A DNA stretch of 61,208 bases from Tolypothrix sp. PCC 7910 (GTDB lineage: Bacteria > Cyanobacteriota > Cyanobacteriia > Cyanobacteriales > Nostocaceae): contig NZ_CP050442.1 in the NCBI RefSeq assembly GCF_011769525.1, positions 1 through 61,208 of the forward strand, written 5' to 3'. The notes beneath the pieces were generated by a model. That model searched no databases and had not been told where the DNA came from. It saw only the letters and a program-made list of their open reading frames with translations. The number at the start of each line of letters is the position of its first letter. Positions within the stretch are counted from its first letter, which is position 1. Below are positions 1-9,209 of the stretch, piece by piece. Made by a program: the position numbers and the translations under genes.

Positions 1-163
1 AATGGTAATTGCAAAACTTATTTTTAATAGGAATTTAAAAATTTACATCACAAATTACTTAAGCCTCTAAGTGGAACTTATAAAAATTTCAAGCCACAGA
101 TACAAGATGAAGTAGCATATGCATGGCTGATTAAGCATCATGCTTAGAAGGGGCAACTTTTAA

Positions 164-180
164 TTTCATCCTGATTTCAT
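164..180 (+). promoter_or_regulatory. CopR-type direct repeat, site 1
   Basis: TTTCATCCTGATTTCAT: two TTTCAT hexamers whose starts are 11 bp apart, ending 162 bp before the DUF305 gene. The one-turn spacing suits a tandem OmpR/PhoB-class dimer. An A/T-rich -10-like stretch (around CTATGTAGT) follows about 15 bp downstream, so the second hexamer may stand in for a -35 box. The rest of 1-342 shows no gene. Confidence 0.75.
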
Positions 181-342
181 CTTCAGCTGTCAAACTATGT
201 AGTAAGTACAACAGTTGCATTGCAAGCAACCAGTTACCTGGGCGATTTCATTACCTGAGCAAAAAATAAATCGCCATTAGGGTTGACTCTCCAGTTAGGT
301 AGAGATTTCAAAATGAAATCAGGAAATATTTAGGTAATTCTT

Positions 343-1065
343 ATGCAACTTTCTACTCTGAAAAACAACTTTTTGTCATTAACCTTAGTCGCGATCGCCT
401 CTTTAAGCACTAGCGTGTTGACAGCCTGTTCTACCACCAACTCCCAAAACCAAGCATCAAACCCTACTACCACCGCTACTGATACTAGTGACAAGCAACC
501 GATGAATCATGATGGTGGCATGATGAATCATGGTGCTGGCACGATGAACCACAACATGACAATGGATTTAGGTTCAGCCGATGCTAATTTTGATTTGCGC
601 TTTATTGATGCGATGATTCCGCACCATCAAGGAGCGGTAGAAATGGCAAAACAAGCACAGCAGAAATCGAAACGTCCTGAAATTAAAAAGCTGGCTTCGG
701 AAATCATCAAAGCTCAAGATCAAGAAATTGCCCAGTTGAAACAATGGCGCACAGCTTGGTATCCCAAAGCAAGTAGTACCCCAGTGGCTTATGATGCGAA
801 AACAAGTAAAACAGTCCCCATGCCTCACGAGCAGATGCAAGGCATGATGATGAATATGGATTTAGGAGCCGCCGATACTGAATTTGACTTGCGGTTCATA
901 AATGCAATGATTCCCCACCATGAAAGTGCGATCGCAATGGCTAAAGATGCATTGAGTAAGTCTCAGCGTCCTGAGATCAAGAAATTGGCTCAAAATATCA
1001 TTGATTCGCAGCAAGCAGAGATTAACCAAATGAAACAGTGGCGCAAGTCTTGGTATAACCAGTAA
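343..1065 (+). CDS. DUF305 copper-binding lipoprotein (CopM-like)
   Basis: A 240-residue exported protein. A hydrophobic leader ends in a lipobox-like LTAC with Cys29, so it is probably a lipoprotein. Residues 53-74 are rich in Met and His. Two similar DUF305 halves follow, each with an FDLRFI(D/N)AMIPHH core (MIPHH at about 91-95 and 189-193) and an RPEIKKLA helix. Family knowledge: CopM of Synechocystis is a DUF305 protein that binds copper in the periplasm and is encoded beside copRS. The Met/His clusters are the likely copper ligands. The gene stands alone behind regulatory site 1. I infer copper binding from family and context. The metal itself is not shown by the sequence. Confidence 0.88.
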   Translation: MQLSTLKNNFLSLTLVAIASLSTSVLTACSTTNSQNQASNPTTTATDTSDKQPMNHDGGMMNHGAGTMNHNMTMDLGSADANFDLRFIDAMIPHHQGAVEMAKQAQQKSKRPEIKKLASEIIKAQDQEIAQLKQWRTAWYPKASSTPVAYDAKTSKTVPMPHEQMQGMMMNMDLGAADTEFDLRFINAMIPHHESAIAMAKDALSKSQRPEIKKLAQNIIDSQQAEINQMKQWRKSWYNQ

Positions 1066-1177
1066 GCAAAATTATCTGTGTTAAGCAGAAAGTAAGTGTG
1101 CAATACCAATAAAGGTATTGTTTCGCCTTTAAATTCCAGGTATGTGTAGGGTAATTTCAGCAATTGTTCAAGCTTGA

Positions 1178-1194
1178 TTTCATCCTAATTTCAT
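1178..1194 (+). promoter_or_regulatory. CopR-type direct repeat, site 2
   Basis: TTTCATCCTAATTTCAT, same 11-bp phase as site 1, ending 155 bp before the adaptor gene. A GACTAGTAAAA stretch about 15-20 bp downstream could be the -10 region. The rest of the 1066-1349 gap holds a HIP1 site and a short GC-rich dispersed repeat (about 1262-1305). Confidence 0.75.
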
Positions 1195-1349
1195 TTCTCA
1201 ATGAAAGACTAGTAAAAGAGTGCATTTGGTGAAACTTAAAAGCACTTTTGAGCGATTGCAAGGGAGCGCAGTAGCTTTCGCGTAGCGTATCCGACAGAAG
1301 AAGGCGATCGCAATTCCTTCCATCCCATATCCAAGGGCTTTTAATAGCG

Positions 1350-3017
1350 ATGTCTAACTCTCTGCGTTCTCAAACACCTATAGCTATTGGTTGTGTTTCT
1401 GGCACATTACTGAGCCTGCTGTTATTAGCCAGTCCTACAACTGTTATGGCTCATGGCGGACATGGAAATGAATTTCAAGGAGGAAGTGAAGCCACTTCAA
1501 CTAATAATTCTATTCAAGTTGATGCCGACACAGCCAAACGGCTAGGAATTAAAGTTGAGCCAGTTCAACGTCAAAGGTTAGCCATTGGCATTAAAACTAC
1601 TGGGCAAATCGAAACTCTTCCCAATCAAAAAGTAGAAGTAACTACTCCAATACAGGGGGCGAAAGTCGTTGAATTGTTGGTAGAACCTGGTGCATCAGTC
1701 AAAAAAGGTCAGCCTGTTGCTGTTGTTACCAGCCCAGATTTAGTGACATTGCGTGTAGAATCTCAGGATAAATTAGCACAAGGTCAAGCTGATTTAAAGC
1801 AGGCAGAAGCCGACTTGAGACTAGCTCAACAAAATTATCAACGATATCAACAAATAGCCGACTCGGAAATTGCCCAAGCACAAAGTCAAGTTGACTTTGC
1901 TCAGGAGAAGTACAACAAAGACAAGCAGTTAGCTGATACTGGCGCTTTACCCCGTCGCAATGCCTTGGAATCTCAAACTCAGTTAGCACAAGCAAAAGCC
2001 GAACTCACTAAAGCCAAAAGCCGCCGGGATGTTATTGGAGCCGAAAATCAACTCAAACGCGCTCAAGCATCAGTCGAGCTAGCAAAGTCAAATATTAATC
2101 GTAGTAATACTAGTTATCAAACTCGACTTGCTCAACTGGGAAATCTTCCGAATGCTAAAGGACTAGTGACAGTAACCGCGCCTATCTCTGGTAAAGTTGC
2201 TGATAGAGAAGTGACTATTGGGCAAACTTTTAATGATGCGGGTGGCAAATTAATGACGATTGTCAATGACAGTCAGCTTTTTGCTACAGCTAACATTTAT
2301 GAAAAAGATTTAAACAAGGTAAGAACTGGTCAGAGAATCAGTTTAAAAGTTGCTAGTATGCCAGATCGTACCTTTTCTGGACGAATTTCTCGAATTGGTA
2401 CGGTGGTAGAAGGAGAAACAAGAGTTGTACCAGTTCAAGCAGAAGTAAATAATTTAAGCGGACAGCTCAAACCAGGAATGTTCGCAGAGCTAGAAATCTT
2501 GACAGACCAAACGTCCTCTGCCACTTTAGCCATTCCCGCTTCAGCAGTAGTTGACGCGAATGGTAAAAAAGTTGTGTATCTGCAAAATGGTAATGCTTAT
2601 CAGCCTGTTGAAGTCACCTTGGGTCAAACCTCTGGAGATACAGTTGAGGTCAAGAGTGGCTTATTCGAGGGGGATATGATTGTCACTGTGCGCGCACCGC
2701 AACTTTATGCACAATCATTGCGGGGTGATACTAAGACAACAGCAGACGAACATACACAAGCTCCATCCCAAACAACAGAGGTGAAATCTACCTTACCAAT
2801 ACCGTTTTGGTTGCTAGGAGCCGGTGGAGCAGCTGCAATAGCTGTTGTAGCTTTCATGGCAGGTCGTCGCAGCAAGCCTCAACTAATTAAAGTAACGCCA
2901 GAACTTGCCTACAACGTGCCAGAAAATTCTGCCAATGATTCGATAAACCTAGATGATAACCATCGTGCGCCTGAAGAATCAAAGGTCATAATCATCACTA
3001 AAAATACTCAACAATAA
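1350..3017 (+). CDS. RND efflux periplasmic adaptor (CusB/CzcB-like)
   Basis: A 555-residue membrane-fusion protein. A signal segment (about 1-34) ends before a His-rich AHGGHG. A lipoyl/barrel half follows (about 75-135), then a long Ala/Gln/Lys-rich coiled-coil hairpin (about 140-260), then the second lipoyl half beginning [14 protein letters not shown] and a beta-barrel. It would link an inner-membrane RND pump to an outer-membrane channel. An unusual C-terminal transmembrane helix lies at about 483-503, followed by a charged tail. The gene is followed after 2 bp by the RND gene at 3020, which is truncated, so this adaptor now lacks an adjacent partner. The pump at 37411, whose N-terminus matches the truncated one, may be its partner. 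Controlled by site 2 by position. Confidence 0.87.
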   Translation: MSNSLRSQTPIAIGCVSGTLLSLLLLASPTTVMAHGGHGNEFQGGSEATSTNNSIQVDADTAKRLGIKVEPVQRQRLAIGIKTTGQIETLPNQKVEVTTPIQGAKVVELLVEPGASVKKGQPVAVVTSPDLVTLRVESQDKLAQGQADLKQAEADLRLAQQNYQRYQQIADSEIAQAQSQVDFAQEKYNKDKQLADTGALPRRNALESQTQLAQAKAELTKAKSRRDVIGAENQLKRAQASVELAKSNINRSNTSYQTRLAQLGNLPNAKGLVTVTAPISGKVADREVTIGQTFNDAGGKLMTIVNDSQLFATANIYEKDLNKVRTGQRISLKVASMPDRTFSGRISRIGTVVEGETRVVPVQAEVNNLSGQLKPGMFAELEILTDQTSSATLAIPASAVVDANGKKVVYLQNGNAYQPVEVTLGQTSGDTVEVKSGLFEGDMIVTVRAPQLYAQSLRGDTKTTADEHTQAPSQTTEVKSTLPIPFWLLGAGGAAAIAVVAFMAGRRSKPQLIKVTPELAYNVPENSANDSINLDDNHRAPEESKVIIITKNTQQ

Positions 3018-3019
3018 AG

Positions 3020-3262
3020 ATGCTCAGTGCAATTATTAAATGGGCGATCGCTCGTCGTTGGTTAGTTATCCTGGGTACAATTATCCTGACCATTTGGATA
3101 TTTCGGACGATTATCCAAATGCCTTTGGATGTTTTTCCTAGCTTTGCACCGCCACAGGTCGAAATCCAAACTGAAGCACCAGGACTCGCCCCTGAAGAAT
3201 TGGAATCTTTGGTAACTTTACCAATTGAAAGATTTCGCAGGCTGCGGAATTTTTATTATTAA
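3020..3262 (+). pseudogene. Truncated RND pump gene (CusA/CzcA N-terminus)
   Basis: The first about 70 residues match the start of the intact pump at 37411: an IVKW/IIKW start, one transmembrane helix, then [20 protein letters not shown](L/I)ESLVT and PIE. Homology stops at the ATTGAAAG sequence near 3233. The frame then runs through about 10 unrelated residues to a stop. A working pump has about 1,000 residues, so this is a gene remnant and not a product. It keeps the 2-bp spacing to the adaptor stop expected in an adaptor-pump operon. The cut marks a rearrangement junction between the metal block and the partition region. Confidence 0.9.
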
Positions 3263-3315
3263 TCCTTGGTCAGAGAAATCCGCATAATTAATTTTTAAAA
3301 AAACAGTTTAATGCC

Positions 3316-3340
3316 AAACTCTCTCTTGAGTTTCTTTTTG
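3316..3340 (+). terminator. Weak hairpin plus T-run
   Basis: AAACTC (3316-3321) can pair with GAGTTT (3328-3333), followed by CTTTTTG. The stem has only 6 bp, so this is a weak candidate for ending transcription from the adaptor operon. Confidence 0.3.
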
Positions 3341-3397
3341 TTGTGGGAGCGATGGTGCAGAACACCAGCCGGAGGCGATCGCTTGTTTCACCTGTGG

Positions 3398-4093
3398 CTA
3401 CTCATCCATCTGGGTACCCAGATTTTTGATTTGCTCTAAAGCTTCTACTACACCAACTTCATCAGCTATTCGGATAAAAGCATTGGCTAATTCCTCCAGT
3501 AAGTCACTGCGATCCACTTCTACCCCTTCATCAGCTAAATCCATCAACACACGGTTAATCTGCCTACTCAACTTTTTAGGAATGCGAAAGGTTGTTTGTG
3601 TGTAGTCGGGATTCTCACGCTTGGCTAGTTTATCTTTATTCTTGGATTTTTTAGCTGTCTGAGTATCTGACTGCCCGGGTTTTTGGCTGTCTGGGTATCC
3701 AGATGGCTGAGTATCTGAGTTTATAACTACCTGGGTTTTTGACTGTTTTGGTTTTTGATTTTTGGTATGGGTAGATAGTTGGCTTGATGAATGTTCAACT
3801 GTTTGAGTATCTGGCTGTTCGGTTTTTTGGCTGTCTGGGTATCCAGATGGCTGAATATCTGAATTTGTAGCTACCTGGGTTTTTAGCTGTTCAGAATCCT
3901 GGGTTTTCATAGAGGTGGATTGTTGGCTTGATGAATGTTCAACTGTTTGAGTATCTGGCTGTTCGGGTAGCTGATTTTCTGGGTATCCAGATGTTTGGGT
4001 ACTTTCTTGTGCTGCACCTAAAACTTCGCTAAATCGGCTCACCCTTTTACTGCCTGAATTACTTCGTTTTTTATTGCTGTCCAATCCCGCCAT
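3398..4093 (-). CDS. Partition-associated RHH protein with 48-residue repeats
   Basis: 231 residues. The C-terminal part (about 165-215: TQTTFRIPKKLSRQINRVL followed by two helices) looks like a ribbon-helix-helix or ParB-like DNA-binding domain. The middle holds repeats of about 48 residues around QPSGYPDSQ..EQPDTQTVEHSSSQ, low in complexity and rich in Gln/Ser/Thr, probably disordered. The start overlaps the 3' end of parA by 55 bp, so the two are likely translationally coupled. As the small partner of a Walker-type ParA it probably binds the centromere. The coding repeats contain the same DNA word (GGGTATCCAGAT, every 144 bp) that recurs outside the gene upstream of parA, so the gene body may itself carry centromere sites. 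Function is inferred from context and fold. Confidence 0.7.
   Translation of the reverse strand: MAGLDSNKKRSNSGSKRVSRFSEVLGAAQESTQTSGYPENQLPEQPDTQTVEHSSSQQSTSMKTQDSEQLKTQVATNSDIQPSGYPDSQKTEQPDTQTVEHSSSQLSTHTKNQKPKQSKTQVVINSDTQPSGYPDSQKPGQSDTQTAKKSKNKDKLAKRENPDYTQTTFRIPKKLSRQINRVLMDLADEGVEVDRSDLLEELANAFIRIADEVGVVEALEQIKNLGTQMDE
3691..3993. repeat. 144-bp repeats inside the RHH gene
   Basis: The near-palindromic word CTGGGTATCCAGAT occurs at 3691, 3835 and 3979, exactly 144 bp apart, usually followed by GGCTGARTATCTGARTTT. A perfect palindrome, CTGGGTACCCAG, lies at 3410 near the end of the gene. The same unit recurs at 4681-5165. Confidence 0.85.
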
Positions 4094-4641
4094 GCTACTT
4101 TCCCCCCGCGAACTTTATGAATAGGAACTCCACTAGCCACCGCATCCTTATAAGCTTTGTAAAACCGAATTCCGCGACTAAAAACTGGATAATTCTGTAT
4201 TTTTAATACTTCCATCGCCTCTTGACCATCTTTTTGAGGAGGAGGAGGAATCATTGTTAGTAGAACTTTCCAGTTTGTATCTTGTGGCAAGGATTTTGCC
4301 ATCAGTGCCATTGCATCCATACTCAATATGTCTGGTGGAGTTGGGACAATAAGCAAATCACAACCCCTTGCTAAATCTTCCACTTCCGCATCATTAGGAC
4401 GGGCGGGTGTGTCAAAAATGATGTACTCGAACTTTTGAGATCGCATTAGCTTGGCCGCTTCTTTTTCTCCGCAGACCTGAAACGGTAGCCCCCCAGGCCT
4501 TGCCCAAGTGGTTGCTGAACGATTCGGATCGGCATCGATCACTAATGTTGCCCCATCATCACAAAACAATGAGGCGAGGCAGATAGCTGAAGTGGTTTTT
4601 GATACTCCGCCCTTAAATGAGCTAAGAGAGATGATTGGCAT
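4039..4641 (-). CDS. parA: ParA-type partition ATPase
   Basis: About 200 residues. A deviant Walker A motif KGGVSKTT lies at 10-17, with the signature Lys10. The DADPNRSATTW (A') and FDTPA (B) motifs follow. This is the ParA/Soj/MinD fold and would segregate plasmid copies by ATP-dependent dynamics on the nucleoid. I place the start at the ATG at 4641 because GGGGAG sits about 6 nt before it; an upstream ATG at 4665 has no such site. The protein is small and lacks an N-terminal HTH, as in type Ib ParA, which usually pairs with a small RHH protein; such a protein overlaps its 3' end. The upstream 500 bp carry direct repeats that could be the centromere and operator. Confidence 0.9.
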   Translation of the reverse strand: MPIISLSSFKGGVSKTTSAICLASLFCDDGATLVIDADPNRSATTWARPGGLPFQVCGEKEAAKLMRSQKFEYIIFDTPARPNDAEVEDLARGCDLLIVPTPPDILSMDAMALMAKSLPQDTNWKVLLTMIPPPPQKDGQEAMEVLKIQNYPVFSRGIRFYKAYKDAVASGVPIHKVRGGKVAWRDWTAIKNEVIQAVKG

Positions 4642-4680
4642 AATCTCCCCTTGTAAAAGATGCAAAAATCATATCGCAAC

Positions 4681-5165
4681 TTGGGTATCCAGATGGCTGA
4701 GTATCTGGTTTTTTAGGTAGCTGGGTTTGTGGCTGTTCAGATTTTTGGGTTTTCATAAAGGTGGATAGTTGGCTGGATAAATGTCCAACTGTCTGAGTAT
4801 CTGGCTGTTCGGGTAGCTGAATGTCTGGGTATCCAGATGGCTGAATATCTGAGTTTGTAGCTACCTGGGTTTGTGGCTGTTCAGATTTCTGGGTTTTTAT
4901 AGAAGGTGGATAGTTGGCTGGATAGATGTCCAACTGTCTGAGTATCTGGCTGTTCGGGTAGCTGAATGTCTGGGTATCCAGATATTCATACAGCCGGAAT
5001 CTAGTAACTCATACTCAACAATTTTCAGAAGTACCTTAATTATGCTGTTACTTTCCTCACGAGAAATAAAAGCATAATATCGCAAAGGAGGTACACGGCT
5101 AGTTGAATGTACAAATACCTGGGTATCCAGATATTTAACTACCTGAGTATCCAGCTATCCAAATC
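4681..5165. repeat. Upstream repeat array, candidate centromere
   Basis: GGGTATCCAGAT recurs at 4683, 4827, 4972 and 5121 (spacings 144, 145 and 149 bp), embedded in the longer unit that also forms the coding repeats of the RHH gene. A minus-strand frame (4933-4622) reads as a partial copy of that protein's repeat region. The 145- and 149-bp spacings break the frame, so the array as a whole is not coding. By position upstream of parA it is the best candidate for the plasmid centromere (parS-like) and for par autoregulation. Confidence 0.7.
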
Positions 5166-5186
5166 AGGTGTATACGGATCATGCTT

Positions 5187-6479
5187 CTAAACATCTAGAT
5201 CAGGTTCTATAAAATATACTTGCCATTCCCCTTCTTCTTGCTCTGGAGGTTGACCATGAGATTCTAGAACTTGTGGTTGTTTTATCTCCCGATTGTCAGT
5301 GTCAATTTTCTCTAGGTATAAATCAAATTCCCATTCTTCCAATAAATCAAAGATAAATTGTAAATGATTACCTACCTCTAGGGATAAATCACCTAAGCGA
5401 AAATCGCAGGTATTAGGGGGAATTTCGACAAAAGGATGATTAAATTCCCTAGTTCTTCCTAACCGGTCTTTGTGAATAAATCTGTAGAGGTGTTCCGGGT
5501 CAAAATCAAATGCTTGCACAATTGCAACAGCGACTTCATCTAAATTTAAATTACTAGGAATAGCAATCCGCCGCCAAGCATCTTGCAAAGTGACTTTAAA
5601 TATATGAATACCCTCTGTAAAACCGCCTTTGGCAATCACTAAAGTTTGTGACAATTCAGGAAAATAAGGCTGGAAATAAGGTTTTAAATTGTCAAAAGCA
5701 ATGCGAAAATCTTCTCTAATTGCGGCATAATCTTCTACTTTTATATTTGAGCGACTTGCTGTTAACACAGCCATGATGGCATTACCCCAAGGTAAGGGCT
5801 TTACATGAGTAAAACGCCAGCCTTTAGCGGCTTGTGGTTTTCCTGATACCAGTTCAATTAATCCAAATAAATGTAAAAGAGCGAGATTATGGAAACCTGG
5901 ATAATAAACTAATTTATCTTGTTCTGAATAATTAGAAAAATTTAATTCTGATTCTGAAAGTTGTTCCCAAAATAATAAACAGCGATATGCTTGGTCAAAC
6001 ATATCTCGTTGGTCGCCTAATAGTTCACTTTCTCCCCAAACCAACCAAGATTCTAACAGGGTGAAATATTGTTCTGTGGGGTTTAATCCTTGCCAAATTT
6101 GCAGAATATTGTGGTCTAAAACTAATTTAGTCTTTTTACCTTCAGTAATAACTTGAGACAGTCCAGAGGTGCGGAGTAGGAAATAAAGACCGTGAATATA
6201 AGGATAGGATTTCTGGACAGGACGTTTGAGATTAATATCTATAGAAGAACTTAATTGAGAGTTAAGTTGCTGGAGATATTTAAGGGAGAATTGGTGATGA
6301 GTGCTACTAACTTCAACGCCGTCGGGTTGGAGAAATTCTAAAATAGTTTGAAAATCCCGCAGAATCCTTCCTGGGGTATTTTGACTAATAGTTTGTTGTT
6401 GAAGTAGTTGTTTTTTATCTTCCGTAAGTGGTAGTTTATCTCTGATTTGCTCTGGAATAAGAGAAAATAGTTTAATCAT
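5187..6479 (-). CDS. PRiA4_ORF3-like domain protein
   Basis: About 430 residues from the ATG at 6479; a TTG nine codons upstream (6506) is possible. The C-terminal third resembles the plasmid pRiA4b ORF-3-like family: IFKVTLQDAWRRIAIPSNL, then FDFDPEHLYRF, then the acidic LGDLSLEVGNHLQFIFDLLEEWEFDLYLEKI. Family members occur on plasmids and beside mobile elements; their biochemical role is not established. The N-terminal about 250 residues are helical with no motif I recognise. It is divergent from darT with about 120 bp between them. The acidic C-terminal tail ends in a run of Glu. I make no functional claim beyond the family name. Confidence 0.72.
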   Translation of the reverse strand: MIKLFSLIPEQIRDKLPLTEDKKQLLQQQTISQNTPGRILRDFQTILEFLQPDGVEVSSTHHQFSLKYLQQLNSQLSSSIDINLKRPVQKSYPYIHGLYFLLRTSGLSQVITEGKKTKLVLDHNILQIWQGLNPTEQYFTLLESWLVWGESELLGDQRDMFDQAYRCLLFWEQLSESELNFSNYSEQDKLVYYPGFHNLALLHLFGLIELVSGKPQAAKGWRFTHVKPLPWGNAIMAVLTASRSNIKVEDYAAIREDFRIAFDNLKPYFQPYFPELSQTLVIAKGGFTEGIHIFKVTLQDAWRRIAIPSNLNLDEVAVAIVQAFDFDPEHLYRFIHKDRLGRTREFNHPFVEIPPNTCDFRLGDLSLEVGNHLQFIFDLLEEWEFDLYLEKIDTDNREIKQPQVLESHGQPPEQEEGEWQVYFIEPDLDV

Positions 6480-6599
6480 TTGACTTGAGAGGAGGAATTT
6501 GTTCAACGGTTAATGTAACAACTTGGCAATCTTGCCCAATACTAATAGATTCTCCTAAACTGCGTTATCTTTCAATAGTTTATAAATCAAAAAATGTAA

Positions 6600-7229
6600 A
6601 TGTCTACAAATATTTATCACATCACCCATATTAATAATTTAACCTCTATTCTCAACTCTGGTGGTTTACTTGCAAATAGTCAACTTAGACAACAACAAAC
6701 CAAATATCTTGACATTGCACATGGACACATTCAAGATAGACGCTCTACAACTCCAGTTCCCTGTAGCGCAGGTGGCTACTTACATGATTATGTACCCTTT
6801 TATTTTGCCCCACGTTCACCTATGCTTTATGCCATTCATAAACAAAACGTAGAAGGCTATAGTGGCGGACAACAACTAATTATTCATCTAGTTAGTGAAG
6901 TAGAATTAATCGCTGATTCTGCAACACTTTTTGCCTTTACAGACGGACACGCTATCATGGCATATAGCGATTTTTATAACGAAATATCTGCTTTAGAATA
7001 TGTCATTGATTGGGAATTGATGGCATCAAAATACTGGTTTAATACACCAGAAGACCCAAATCGTAAATGTAGAAGACAAGCCGAATTTTTACTATATGAA
7101 TTTTGTCCTTGGAATTTGATTACAGAAGTGGGAGTGATCAATAGTACAGTCGCCCAACAAGTTAGACAAATATTCAAAAATTTTAATATTCAAACCCCTG
7201 TTAATATTTATTCCTCTTGGTATTACTAA
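6600..7229 (+). CDS. darT: DarT-like DNA ADP-ribosyltransferase toxin
   Basis: 209 residues, close to the family length. Visible DarT (DUF4433) marks are the N-terminal IYHITHINNLTSIL, the DYVPFYFAPRSPMLY segment at about 63-77, and RRQAEFLLY near 158-166, where Glu162 is the likely catalytic residue. DarT enzymes use NAD+ to put ADP-ribose on thymine bases of single-stranded DNA, blocking replication; some act in phage defence. A macro-domain gene of the DarG type follows after 38 bp, giving the usual toxin-antitoxin pair. Base composition is AT-rich. The assignment rests on both motif and neighbour. Confidence 0.9.
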   Translation: MSTNIYHITHINNLTSILNSGGLLANSQLRQQQTKYLDIAHGHIQDRRSTTPVPCSAGGYLHDYVPFYFAPRSPMLYAIHKQNVEGYSGGQQLIIHLVSEVELIADSATLFAFTDGHAIMAYSDFYNEISALEYVIDWELMASKYWFNTPEDPNRKCRRQAEFLLYEFCPWNLITEVGVINSTVAQQVRQIFKNFNIQTPVNIYSSWYY

Positions 7230-7267
7230 ATTATTCAATAAAATAGTACGATAAAATAAGAGATTCA

Positions 7268-8365
7268 ATGAAAGAGATGATTGAATTTAAGCAAGGCAAC
7301 TTGTTAGTAGAACCAGCCCAAGCCCTAGTAAACACAGTTAATTGTGTTGGGGTTATGGGTAAAGGTATCGCTTTGCAATTTAAGCAAGCCTATCCTGAAA
7401 ACTTCCGTCAATACGAAAAAGCCTGTCGCGCTGGGGGAGTACAGCCAGGGCGGATGTTTACAGTAGCCACAGGTAGTTTATTGAATCCTCAGTACATCAT
7501 TAACTTTCCCACCAAGCGGCACTGGAAAGGCAAATCAAAAATAGAAGATATCAAAAGTGGACTGGTGGACTTAGTAAGAGAAGTCCAACAATTAGGTATT
7601 AGCTCAATTGCCATTCCCCCACTAGGATGTGGCAATGGAGGTTTAGACTGGGGACAAGTCAAACCCCTGATAGAATCAGCCTTTGCCCAATTGTCAGAAG
7701 TGCAAGTAATAATTTTTGAGCCAACAGGCGCACCAGCATCTGAAACAATGCCTGTTGCAACCAAAAAGCCGAACATGACCCGCGCTCGTGCCTTATTCAT
7801 TCGCCTGCTAGAACTGTACGGAATTCCAGGCTATGAGTTGACCAAGCTAGAAATCCAGAAACTTGCCTATTTCCTACAAGAAGCTGGAGAGCCGTTAAAG
7901 CTCCCTTATGTAAAACATCAATATGGCCCATACGCTCATAATCTCAATCATGTCTTGAAACATATTGAAGGGCATTACATTCGCGGCTATGGTGATGGAA
8001 CTGCCAAAGCTGAAAGTGCCGAAATTTATGTTTTACCAGAAGCAAGAGTGGCTGCACAAACTTTTTTAACAACAGAACCAGAAGCGCAGGAGCGGTTAGA
8101 GCGAGTTAGCAATCTCATCACTGGTTTTGAAACTCCCTATGGTATGGAACTGTTGGCAACAGTCCACTGGGTAGCTACCAAAGAAACTACTCCAGCCCAA
8201 GATAGCGAACAGGCGATCTCCTTGGTGCATTCTTGGAGCGATGCCTGCGGCAACCTGACGGAGCGCAAACGCAAAATCTTCAAGCCTGAGCATATTCGCA
8301 AAGCTTGGCAGAGGCTGTACCAACAAAACTGGTTAACTTCAAAAGCAGGGCATGAGGAAAGGTAA
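7268..8365 (+). CDS. darG: DarG-like macro-domain antitoxin
   Basis: 365 residues in two parts. Residues about 1-150 form a macro domain: NTVNCVGVMGKGIALQFK near 22-39, and PPLGCGNGGLDW. Family knowledge: this domain removes ADP-ribose from DNA. Residues about 165-365 form the C-terminal domain that in DarG binds and blocks DarT; here it shows LEIQKLAYFLQEAG and KHQYGPYAHNL, typical of the DUF4065-like part. The gene sits directly downstream of darT, as in known darTG operons. A second ATG three codons in is an alternative start. Confidence 0.9.
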   Translation: MKEMIEFKQGNLLVEPAQALVNTVNCVGVMGKGIALQFKQAYPENFRQYEKACRAGGVQPGRMFTVATGSLLNPQYIINFPTKRHWKGKSKIEDIKSGLVDLVREVQQLGISSIAIPPLGCGNGGLDWGQVKPLIESAFAQLSEVQVIIFEPTGAPASETMPVATKKPNMTRARALFIRLLELYGIPGYELTKLEIQKLAYFLQEAGEPLKLPYVKHQYGPYAHNLNHVLKHIEGHYIRGYGDGTAKAESAEIYVLPEARVAAQTFLTTEPEAQERLERVSNLITGFETPYGMELLATVHWVATKETTPAQDSEQAISLVHSWSDACGNLTERKRKIFKPEHIRKAWQRLYQQNWLTSKAGHEER

Positions 8366-8475
8366 AGTCAGGGGTCTCTTACTAGCTGACTCTTAGCGTC
8401 TAGGTCACACAAACTTTCGGAATTCTACCAAATGCTTTTCGTAAAATAAAATTATCTTCCACTTAAGAAAGCAAC

Positions 8476-8805
8476 ATGGTTATCCCAGAACTTGAACAGC
8501 AACTTCTTCAACTTGATCCCAACGATAAACTGTATATCATCCAACTTCTGGCACAAAGCCTGACTACACAAAAAAACAATACCCACCCAGAGCAACTAAG
8601 CAAACTAAGAGAATCCCCCGAAGCTGAACTCACTGAAAAATTAGACCTTACCCGATTACTAAACACTCTTATTGAGTCCCTACAACCACAAACCCCAACC
8701 GAAATAAGAGAATATCCCCAGCCTCAATTCTATGGATGTATCCCTGATGAAACATTCTTCCGCCATCCCCAAGGACAACAACCAGAACGCGAACCAATAT
8801 TGTGA
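8476..8805 (+). CDS. Antitoxin-like protein upstream of VapC
   Basis: 109 residues. The N-terminus (ELEQQLLQLDPNDKLYIIQLL) resembles short cyanobacterial antitoxins and addiction-module components. The rest is Pro/Gln-rich and shows no clear DNA-binding fold. The stop codon overlaps the GTG start of the PIN-domain gene (GTGA), so the two are co-translated, as expected for a toxin-antitoxin pair. It probably binds and inhibits that toxin. The AT-rich AAAATAAAATTAT about 30 bp upstream may hold the promoter. The call is mainly from position. Confidence 0.7.
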   Translation: MVIPELEQQLLQLDPNDKLYIIQLLAQSLTTQKNNTHPEQLSKLRESPEAELTEKLDLTRLLNTLIESLQPQTPTEIREYPQPQFYGCIPDETFFRHPQGQQPEREPIL

Positions 8806-9209
8806 AATTCCTGCTCGATACTAACACCTGCATTATCTATATGCGTGGTAAAAATACCACCTTAAAGCAGAAACTAGAATCTACTCTCACTAGCGATATT
8901 GCCGTTTGCTCAATCGTCAAAGCTGAACTATTTTATGGCGCAATCAAAAGTGCCAATCCAGAACGTAATCTTACTTTACAGCAAGAATTTTTAGCTCAAT
9001 TTATATCACTACCCTTTGACGATTTAGCAGCAATGACATTTGGAACAATTCGCTCTCAACTAGAAATATTAGGCACTCCAATTGGCGCGTATGATTTACA
9101 AATTGCCGCCATCGCCCTCTCCAATAACTTAACCCTCATCACTCATAACACTAGAGAATTCCAGCGTGTTAATAACTTGCTGATTGAAGATTGGGAGATA
9201 GATCGCTGA
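8802..9209 (+). CDS. vapC: VapC-type PIN-domain toxin RNase
   Basis: 135 residues, the family's normal size, starting with GTG inside the stop codon of the antitoxin gene. PIN-fold acidic residues are in place: Asp6 in FLLDTN, Glu42 in IVKAELFYGA and Asp98 in GAYDLQIAA, followed by THNTREF. VapC proteins are Mg2+-dependent RNases that cut tRNA or rRNA when freed from their antitoxin. On a plasmid such a pair commonly stabilises inheritance. The residues needed for catalysis are visible, so the toxin should be active; its RNA target cannot be read from the sequence. Confidence 0.9.
   Translation: MKFLLDTNTCIIYMRGKNTTLKQKLESTLTSDIAVCSIVKAELFYGAIKSANPERNLTLQQEFLAQFISLPFDDLAAMTFGTIRSQLEILGTPIGAYDLQIAAIALSNNLTLITHNTREFQRVNNLLIEDWEIDR

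Noticed and set aside
4622-4933. 103-codon minus-strand frame with the YPDIQ/EQPDTQTV repeats
   Set aside because: It is the repeat unit of the RHH gene read in one phase, runs into the parA start and breaks at the next repeat because spacing is 145 bp. Treated as non-coding repeat.
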